A stretch of 12,135 bases of DNA from an uncultured Flammeovirgaceae bacterium (GTDB lineage Bacteria > Bacteroidota > Bacteroidia > Cytophagales > Cyclobacteriaceae), in contig CAMPJM010000073.1 of NCBI GenBank assembly GCA_946886805.1, forward strand, positions 1-12,135. The letters run 5' to 3'. Position 1 is the stretch's first letter, and the number at the start of each line of letters is the position of its first letter. Under the pieces are notes generated by a model. It was not told the DNA's origin. It saw only the letters and a list, made by a program, of their open reading frames with translations, and searched no databases. Below are positions 6,931 through 12,135 of this stretch, in pieces. The position numbers and the translations under genes are program-made.

Positions 6931-7896
6931 ATGTCTATATTAGTATTTTTAGAAAGTGCAGATGGAATTATTAAAAAGACTTCTCTGGAAGCAGCTTCCT
7001 ATGCAGCAGCAATTGCTGAAAAGGATGGTAGCACTGTAACCGGAATTGCTATGGGAGCCATAGATGCGGGTGAATTGGCAAGAACGGGTAAACATGGAAT
7101 TAATAAAGTGTTTCATGTAGACAACGAAAAGCTGAACCAGGGGATTATTCAGGCATATGCTACAGTATTGGCACAGGCTTTTGAAAAAGAAAATGCAAAT
7201 ATTTTGGTTTTGGCCAAATCGGCTTTGGGAGATCCTGTTGCGGCGCGATTGGCTATAAAAGTTAAAGGAAGCCTGGCTTCCAACGTTACCGACCTTCCCG
7301 ATCAGACAGATGGTTTCAAGGTAAAACGAAGTATTTATACAGGAAAAGCTTTTGCTTATGCTTCATTAACAGCTGAAAAGAAAATATTAGCAATTAAAAA
7401 GAATGCTATAGCTCTAAAAGAAGACGGTGAAGAAGCACAGGTTGAAAAATTTGATGTGACCTTAAACGATGCTGATTTTTCGACTCAAATTACTGAAGTT
7501 GAAAAGGCTACCGGCGATGTTTTGTTGCCAGAGGCGGATATTGTTGTTTCCGGAGGAAGAGGAATGAAGGGTCCTGAAAACTGGGGTATGCTTGAAGAAT
7601 TAGCCAAAACACTAGGAGCTGCTACAGGTTGTAGTAAACCAGTATCGGATATGGATTGGAGGCCACATCACGAACACGTGGGACAAACAGGAATAAAAGT
7701 AAGTCCTACTTTGTATATTGCCGTGGGTATTTCAGGAGCAATTCAGCATTTAGCTGGAGTAAACAGTTCCAAGTATATTGTAGTGATAAACAAAGATCCT
7801 GAAGCACCATTTTTCAAATCGGCGGATTATGGCATTGTAGGTGATGCTTTTGAGGTTGTGCCTAAGCTGACAGAAGCAATAAAGGCGGCAAAATAA
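6931..7896 (+). CDS. etfA: Electron transfer flavoprotein subunit alpha
   Basis: The 321-residue alpha subunit, partner of etfB, which carries most of the FAD site. The N-terminal domain (ILVFLESADG) resembles the beta subunit. The C-terminal FAD domain shows VSGGRGMKGPENW with Arg210, the block GCSKPVSDMDW, VGQTG at 250-254, LYIAVGISGAIQH at 261-273, INKDPEAP, and ADYGIVGD. These are the signature FAD-contacting segments of the family, and all are intact. ETF-alpha and ETF-beta genes are normally adjacent with beta first, as here. The start ATG at 6931 follows an A/T-rich leader without Shine-Dalgarno. The nuclease-family gene starts 25 bp after the stop and is probably cotranscribed. Confidence 0.96.
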   Translation: MSILVFLESADGIIKKTSLEAASYAAAIAEKDGSTVTGIAMGAIDAGELARTGKHGINKVFHVDNEKLNQGIIQAYATVLAQAFEKENANILVLAKSALGDPVAARLAIKVKGSLASNVTDLPDQTDGFKVKRSIYTGKAFAYASLTAEKKILAIKKNAIALKEDGEEAQVEKFDVTLNDADFSTQITEVEKATGDVLLPEADIVVSGGRGMKGPENWGMLEELAKTLGAATGCSKPVSDMDWRPHHEHVGQTGIKVSPTLYIAVGISGAIQHLAGVNSSKYIVVINKDPEAPFFKSADYGIVGDAFEVVPKLTEAIKAAK

Positions 7897-7921
7897 AATA
7901 AACAAAGAAAAATCTTTTAAC

Positions 7922-8524
7922 GTGGATAAAATAAAACTGGAAATATTAGGTCTTTCTTCCAGCCAGTCTCAATCTGGTTCATTTGCACTTGTTCTAGGGG
8001 AAACAACCGGAAGCAGAAGATTGCCTATCATTATTGGGATGTTTGAAGCTCAGGCAATAGCTATTGAAATTGAGAAGATAATTCCTAATAGGCCAATGAC
8101 GCATGACCTTTTCAAGTCTTTTGCACATAATTTTAATTTTACAGTGCAGGAAATCTTGATATCAGACCTTAAGGAAGGGGTTTTCTTTGCTAAAATCGTC
8201 TGCAGCGATGGGGAAAAGTCAACAGAGATTGATGCCCGTCCTTCTGATGCAATTGCCATTGGTTTAAGGTTTAATGTTCCAATTTTTACTTATGAAGCAG
8301 TATTGTCAGAGGCGGGAATAGTGCTGACAGATGAAACGGAAGAGGAGGTCGAAGACGAAAAAAAGCCTTTGTCGAAGTCCAAAAAGGAAAAGGACAAACC
8401 AATTGGGGAACAATTAAAAGACCTGCCAACAGATAAGCTTCAAATAATGCTGAACGAATCCCTTTCGAAAGAAGAATACGAAAAAGCAGCAAAAATCCGC
8501 GATGAAATAAATAAAAGAAATTGA
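7922..8524 (+). CDS. Bifunctional nuclease (DUF151) family protein with UVR motif
   Basis: A 200-residue protein with a DUF151/bifunctional nuclease domain in residues 1-135. Its features are LGLSSSQSQSGSFALVLGE, then RRLPIIIGMFEAQAIA, and later IDARPSDAIAIGLRFNVPI. A charged linker rich in Glu and Lys follows (about 139-160). The end, about 163-199, is a UVR motif (LNESLSKEEYEKAAKIRDEI), which in UvrB and UvrC mediates contact between the two. The domain has been described as having DNase and RNase activity, but its role in Bacteroidetes is not established. The start is GTG at 7922, 25 bp after etfA. This arrangement behind etfBA appears, from memory, to recur in Cytophagales. Transcription ends at the terminator just downstream. 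Confidence 0.87.
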   Translation: MDKIKLEILGLSSSQSQSGSFALVLGETTGSRRLPIIIGMFEAQAIAIEIEKIIPNRPMTHDLFKSFAHNFNFTVQEILISDLKEGVFFAKIVCSDGEKSTEIDARPSDAIAIGLRFNVPIFTYEAVLSEAGIVLTDETEEEVEDEKKPLSKSKKEKDKPIGEQLKDLPTDKLQIMLNESLSKEEYEKAAKIRDEINKRN

Positions 8525-8534
8525 AATAAGAAAC

Positions 8535-8567
8535 AAAAAAGAGACAGCACTTAGCTATCTCTTTTTT
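8535..8567. terminator. Strong bidirectional intrinsic terminator
   Basis: A 14-bp stem with one C/A mismatch: A6-GAGACAGC at 8535-8548, loop ACTTA, and GCTATCTC-T6 at 8554-8567. The A6 and T6 ends allow function on either strand. It lies 10 bp after the stop of the nuclease-family gene and ends the etfB-etfA-nuclease transcript. Confidence 0.85.
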
Positions 8568-9166
8568 CCTTTTAAGCAACATGTTGACATGCCTTTCCCC
8601 ATTTTTCCGAACCAAATACAACTTCTGTAGGGAAGTTGCATTAAGTATAGATTTTGGACTGCCTATAAATTTCAGGTCAAGCAACAATTCTGGAAGCGTT
8701 TGCACAAGCTTGATTGACCCTAAGTGAACACAAGCGGCATCTAAAGACATTGACAAAGTTTTAAAGACTTTTTCCACCAAGGATGTCAAGGAAGATGCGA
8801 CAGGGTGCAGCGCTATTATTTCCTCTGAGGCATGTTTTTCGACCCAGTTTATGGATTTTCAACCTTTGATTTAATCTTTGGGTCAGCGGAGCCCCTTGCG
8901 GATGAAATCGGGTTGCAAATCCATAAACGAGGCCACCCGGCCAGAGGGGCACGAAAACTACATTGCAGCAGAACCCTAGGTAGTCTAGCAGATAATTTGT
9001 AGCCTAAGGTTAGAGATTAAGATTTTCTAACGGTGTTCTCCAACTTTCGCGCTTGATCCGATTTTTCTTCATTGCTTCATCTATCTCCGAATTATATAAG
9101 ATTTAATTAATCATTTTAAAAGGAAGTTTGTATTTTGCCCATTAAATTATAATTCATAATTAAATA
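8568..9166. other. Gene-poor 599-bp region with stem-loop and dispersed repeats
   Basis: No gene is supported, although a minus-strand frame is open from about 8860 leftward across the terminator and into the upstream gene. The left part has small hairpins at 8580-8591 (CATGT/ACATG) and 8619-8638 (CAACTTC/GAAGTTG). The middle, 8790-8960, is visibly more GC-rich and carries an 18-bp inverted repeat at 8847-8864 and 8911-8928. A unit related to the B repeats of the 5.0-kb spacer lies at 8968-8991, and a copy of the CGCTTGATCCGA motif at 9034-9066. A TAATTCATAATT unit sits just before nupC. The central block could be a degenerate gene or a mobile-element relic. Confidence 0.45.
8847..8928. repeat. 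18-bp inverted repeat forming a stem-loop
   Basis: Left arm GTTTATGGATTTTCAACC (8847-8864) pairs with GGTTGCAAATCCATAAAC (8911-8928) with one mismatch. The 46-base loop is GC-rich and holds a further GGG/CCC pairing possibility. There is weak extra complementarity outside the arms (GTTTTTCG near 8834-8841 against CGAAAAC near 8952-8958). It could be a structured RNA or a short transposon-derived element. Confidence 0.5.
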
Positions 9167-10471
9167 ATGGAATACCTACGTGGTGGTGTTGGTCTGCTCT
9201 TCCTGGTTATGGTGGCTTTCTTATTCTCAAAAGATAAAAAAGCAATTGATTGGAAGTTAGTAGGTATTGGCATTCTTCTTCAGATTATCTTTGGTTTACT
9301 GATTACCAAAGTTGATTTTGTAAATCAGCTTTTCAATATTGTCAGTACCGGCTTCGTAAAATTTCTTAGCTTTTCAAGTGACGGCGCAAGATTTCTTTTT
9401 GGAGATCTGGCTGGTGATTCCTACGGATTTATTTTTGCCTTTCAAGTACTGCCAACGATCATATTTTTCTCCACTATTTCCTCCGGTCTTTATTATTTAG
9501 GGGTGTTGCAAAAGGTCGTTTTTGGCATAGCCTGGGTAATGTCCCGTACTATGCGTTTATCAGGTGCAGAAAGTTTATCTGCGGCAGGCAATATTTTCCT
9601 TGGGCAAACAGAGGCTCCATTGCTGGTCAGACCTTTCGTGCCTAATATGACAAAATCCGAGCTGATGTGCCTGATGACGGGGGGAATGGCCACCATTGCA
9701 GGAGGGGTTTTGGCGGGCTATGTTGCTTTTTTGGGAGGCAACGATCCGGCAGAACAAGCAAAATTTGCCGCTTACTTGTTAAGTGCTTCAATTATGAATG
9801 CTCCAGCTGCTATTGTGATATCAAAAATTATCCTTCCTGAAAAAAATCCAGAGAAGTTGGATAGGAATTTACATGTAAATGAAGAATCCTTGGGTGTCAA
9901 CTTAATAGATGCCTTGTCGAGAGGTGCCACAGAAGGACTAAAACTGGCTTTAAATGTCGGTGCTATGCTTTTAGCATTTATTGCTGTAATTGCTTCTATT
10001 AACTATTTTCTTTCTGGTATTATTGGGGAAAGCACAGGTCTGAATTCAATTATTATAGAATCTACCGGTGGGCAATTCCAAGGGTTATCATTGGAATATA
10101 TTTTGGGGCAAGTGTTTAGGATTTTTGCATTTTTAATGGGTGTCACTTGGGATGATACTTTGGCTGTTGGGAGTTTATTGGGGCAAAAAACGGTTATAAA
10201 TGAATTTGTAGCTTATTTGGGATTAGCTGAAATGAAAAATGCAGGAATATTAGAACCTAAATCAATCATAATTGCCACTTATGCATTATGTGGGTTTTCT
10301 AATTTTTCTTCAATAGCTATTCAAATTGGTGGTATAGGAGCCATGGCACCCAATCAACAAGAAAATTTATCAAGATTGGGTATGAAGGCATTGTTGGCCG
10401 CAACCCTAGCCTGTATGATGACTGCCACCATTGCCGGGGCAATTACCGGGGGCGAGGAGTTGTATAAATAG
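9167..10471 (+). CDS. Concentrative nucleoside transporter (CNT/NupC family)
   Basis: A 434-residue inner-membrane symporter that takes up nucleosides with a cation gradient (proton or sodium). The protein is hydrophobic nearly throughout. Family marks are GQTEAPLLVRPF (Gly146 to Phe157), MTGGMATIAGGVL, MNAPAAI, NVGAMLLAF, and the signature GQKTVINEFVAY (339-350), which fits the pattern GxKxxxNEFVAY. The late motif ATYALCGFSNFSSIAIQIGG is also present. Substrate-contacting Gln-Thr-Glu in the first hairpin and Asn-Glu in the second are kept, as in structurally studied CNTs. The gene is complete. It follows the etf group but lies beyond a terminator and a repeat-filled gap, so it should have its own promoter. 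A TAATTCATAATT unit ends 1 bp before its ATG. Confidence 0.93.
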   Translation: MEYLRGGVGLLFLVMVAFLFSKDKKAIDWKLVGIGILLQIIFGLLITKVDFVNQLFNIVSTGFVKFLSFSSDGARFLFGDLAGDSYGFIFAFQVLPTIIFFSTISSGLYYLGVLQKVVFGIAWVMSRTMRLSGAESLSAAGNIFLGQTEAPLLVRPFVPNMTKSELMCLMTGGMATIAGGVLAGYVAFLGGNDPAEQAKFAAYLLSASIMNAPAAIVISKIILPEKNPEKLDRNLHVNEESLGVNLIDALSRGATEGLKLALNVGAMLLAFIAVIASINYFLSGIIGESTGLNSIIIESTGGQFQGLSLEYILGQVFRIFAFLMGVTWDDTLAVGSLLGQKTVINEFVAYLGLAEMKNAGILEPKSIIIATYALCGFSNFSSIAIQIGGIGAMAPNQQENLSRLGMKALLAATLACMMTATIAGAITGGEELYK

Positions 10472-10780
10472 GGCGGAGGTTTCGGAAAAAGCCATCCCCG
10501 ATTTTAGCACATTTGTTTTTTATCAACGATCAACTCAAGTCTTAAGATCAAAAGAGTCAAAAATTCCTCCACAATGCTATTAAGTTAAGACGATTTACCC
10601 TTCCCCGAAGCAATTCGGAGCTCGTCCCGTAGAATTACGGGGGATGAGGTATTTTAAAAGCTTAACATAGTAGCATTGAATTCCTTTCCCCACCGCCTGG
10701 TCATATGGTGGTTTAAATACTCATTTTGTGAGATGTTGAATATTTCTTCATATTTTAGAGGACTATAAACAAGTTCAACA
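10472..10780. other. Spacer between nupC and the HTH gene
   Basis: No gene is seen. It contains a 107-bp element with inverted-repeat ends (listed separately) and a small hairpin CCACC/GGTGG at about 10691-10712. No clear terminator follows nupC and no promoter match could be assigned. Confidence 0.45.
10572..10678. mobile_element. MITE-like palindromic element, about 107 bp
   Basis: The ends are an 18-bp inverted repeat with two mismatches: CAATGCTATTAAGTTAAG (10572-10589) against CTTAACATAGTAGCATTG (10661-10678). Inside are two hairpins, CCGAAGCAATTCGG at 10606-10619 and one built on TCCCGTA-GAAT-TACGGG (about 10625-10641). The sequence AATTCCT flanks on both sides (10562-10568 and 10679-10685), although three bases separate the left copy from the repeat. 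There is no coding capacity. This fits a non-autonomous transposable element or a REP-type palindrome. Confidence 0.5.
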
Positions 10781-11150
10781 ATGAACCGATAAAAGACGTG
10801 TTGGGACAAAAAGGAATTTAGGGCTTGTAAAAAAATAAGTTGTGAGTTTATACTTTTTTTTTGCTCTTTCTCTGCGTTATAACCCCGAAAGCTTTCGGGA
10901 TAAATAGCTATGGCTATTCGCAGATTTTATGCCTTAATAAAGAACAAAAAAACTAACTCTATACTTTACAACTTATTTCTCAACTAGCCCTAAGCAGATC
11001 TGGTTGGCTGAACAGATGGGCAAAAGCTACAATATGGTGAACGCTTATGCTCAAAACAGACGTCAACCAAGTTTGGAGGATTTGTACAAGATTGCTGAAA
11101 TCTTAGACGTAGAAGTCAAGGAATTACTTATTGACAGAAAAGAATTGTAA
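10781..11150 (+). pseudogene. XRE-type HTH regulator, frameshifted and interrupted
   Basis: The 3' part (10992-11150) encodes IWLAEQMGKSYNMVNAYAQ followed by NRRQPSLEDLYKIAEILDV and ends RKEL. This is a Cro/C1-type helix-turn-helix of the kind found beside restriction-modification genes. The 5' part lies before the inserted element: ATG AAC CG at 10781, then, after a shift of one base, ATA AAA GAC GTG TTG GGA CAA AAA GGA ATT (IKDVLGQKGI, 10789-10818). Family members commonly begin MNRIK, so one A seems lost from CGAATAAAA. Element DNA at about 10819-10991 splits the two halves; excising it would give GGA ATT AAG CAG in frame. The stop is 3 bp before the methyltransferase ATG, indicating a former operon. 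The protein can hardly be made. Confidence 0.75.
10819..10991. mobile_element. MITE-like element inserted in the HTH gene, about 173 bp
   Basis: The ends are imperfect inverted repeats of about 24 bp, AGGGCTTGTAAA with AATAAGTTGT against ACAACTTATT with CTCAACTAGCCCT, with about 20 of 24 positions complementary. Further inward TCTGCG (10871-10876) faces CGCAGA (10919-10924). Between them are the perfect palindrome CCCGAAAGCTTTCGGG (10884-10899) and AATAGC/GCTATT (10903-10918). There is no open frame for a transposase. The flanks read TTTAGGGC and GCCCTAAG, so a short TA-type target duplication is possible but unproven. Its borders coincide with the break in the HTH reading frame. Confidence 0.7.
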
Positions 11151-11153
11151 AAT

Positions 11154-12135
11154 ATGGACGGAACAAGTCTGACACCAGAACAAGAAAAATTAAACGCTTT
11201 GCGACAGGTATTGCCCGAAGTATTTAGCGAAGGAAAGATAGATTGGGAAAAACTGAAAGCGACACTTGGAGAGGACATTAACTTCGCTAACGAACGCTAT
11301 GTGCTGAATTGGGCAGGAAAAAGTGAGGCTTTTAAGGTATTACAAACCCCTACTACCAAAACCCTTGTTCCTTATCCCAAAGAAAGCGTGAAAGCGAATG
11401 GCACTTCCTACCAAACAGGAGAATTGTTCTATACGGATGGCCAACAATCAGAAATCATCAATCATCCATCCCAAAATCTATTCATAGAAGGTGAAAACCT
11501 CGAAGTGCTGAAAGTGCTGCAAAAAAGCTATTTCGGTAAAGTGAAAATGATTTACATAGACCCGCCCTATAATACGGGAAACGACTCATTTATTTACCCC
11601 GACAAGTTTAGCGAAAGCAAAGCCGACTATGAAAAACGTGTAGGCGACAAAGACGAAGAAGGTTATATGACCAAAGACGGTATGTTCAAGAAAAACAGCA
11701 AAGAAAATGGACAATACCACAGCAACTGGCTCAATATGATGATGCCCCGTTTGTACTTGGCAAAAAACCTTTTACGGCAAGACGGAGTGATTTTCGTTTC
11801 TATTGATGACAATGAAGTGCATAACCTACGCCTTTTGATGAATGAGATTTTTGGAGAGGAGAATTTTGTGGCAAATCTAATTTGGGAAAGAGCATATTCT
11901 CCAAAGAACGACGCAAAATATATATCGAACAGTCACGACTATATACTGATGTACGCGAAATCAATTGAAGATTTTTCAAATCGGACGGCTTGTAAGAACA
12001 GAGGAGGCGAATGCTCGTTATTCAAATCCCGATAATGATCCAAGAGGTGTATGGAAGCCGAGTGATATTTCAGTAAAAACTTATAATGCTGAAAATGATT
12101 ATCCGATAACGACGCCCTCCGGGCGTATAGTAGAG
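11154..12135 (+). CDS. mod: Type III-like adenine DNA methyltransferase (Mod), frameshifted and cut by window edge
   Basis: The start of a site-specific adenine-N6 methyltransferase of the type III Mod kind, which uses S-adenosylmethionine to modify DNA and would give the recognition specificity of a restriction-modification complex. It begins MDGTSLTPEQEKLNALRQVL, with LFIEGENLEVLKVLQ before the catalytic motif YIDPPYNTGNDSF (DPPY at 136-139). HSNWLNMMMPRLYLAKNLL and IFVSIDDNEVHNL follow. As the catalytic motif precedes the AdoMet motif, it fits the beta class, and the AdoMet motif would lie beyond the window. After IEDF the frame breaks at a T5 run (11972-11976). Dropping one T restores QIGRLVRTEEANARYSNPD and an open frame to the last base; unshifted, it stops at 12033-12035. 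It starts 3 bp after the broken HTH gene. Confidence 0.85.

Noticed and set aside
8286..8860. Long open frame on the minus strand (167 codons from its ATG, open further upstream)
   Set aside because: It runs through a strong terminator and into the well-supported nuclease-family gene, has no recognisable domain, and starts in repeat-like DNA. A relic of coding sequence in its first third cannot be excluded.
8761..8952. 63-codon minus-strand frame
   Set aside because: It lies across the inverted repeat and the GC-richer block, and its codons show no recognisable family; probably a repeat translated by chance.

Overview
The window looks like chromosomal DNA of a Bacteroidetes bacterium, probably of the order Cytophagales. 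The DNA is AT-rich with A/T-rich leaders and little Shine-Dalgarno sequence. DnaB has the Bacteroidetes-type N-terminus, and an etfB-etfA-bifunctional nuclease-nupC cluster is present. The spacers carry short repeats such as TAATTCATAATT and CTTTGCG, a style I associate with this phylum. The taxon is an inference from memory, not a search result.

Layout. Positions 125-1598 hold a tandem-domain universal stress protein and a cysteine hydrolase of the isochorismatase family, 22 bp apart and probably one operon. A 361-bp spacer with four DnaA-box-like 9-mers, evenly spaced in one orientation, precedes dnaB, the replicative helicase (1960-3543). A zinc-less MDR oxidoreductase follows (3933-4925), starting at TTG just downstream of a dispersed repeat. 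A repeat-filled spacer (4926-5407) separates it from a small minus-strand TPR protein (5408-5731).

From 5964 to 8524 lie etfB, etfA and a DUF151 bifunctional nuclease with a C-terminal UVR motif, closed by a strong bidirectional terminator at 8535-8567. etfB is preceded by a 15-codon reading frame that overlaps its start codon as ATGA, which suggests translational coupling. etfB and etfA are separated by a 229-bp spacer made largely of direct and inverted repeats. A 640-bp gene-poor stretch with a stem-loop element leads to a CNT-type nucleoside transporter (9167-10471).

The right end (10472-12135) is accessory. It has a 107-bp MITE-like palindromic element, a small XRE-type HTH gene that is frameshifted at its third codon and interrupted by a second palindromic element of about 173 bp, and, 3 bp later, the start of a type III-like adenine methyltransferase (mod). 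The mod gene has an extra T in a T5 run that breaks its frame; the correct frame stays open to the window edge. This is a decaying or switchable restriction-modification locus.

I see no tRNA, rRNA, CRISPR array or complete insertion sequence. The housekeeping genes are ordinary. The interest lies in the non-coding DNA: several families of short dispersed repeats, two MITE-like elements, the etfB leader frame and the DnaA-box-like cluster, plus the broken restriction-modification genes. I found no clear new multi-gene system.
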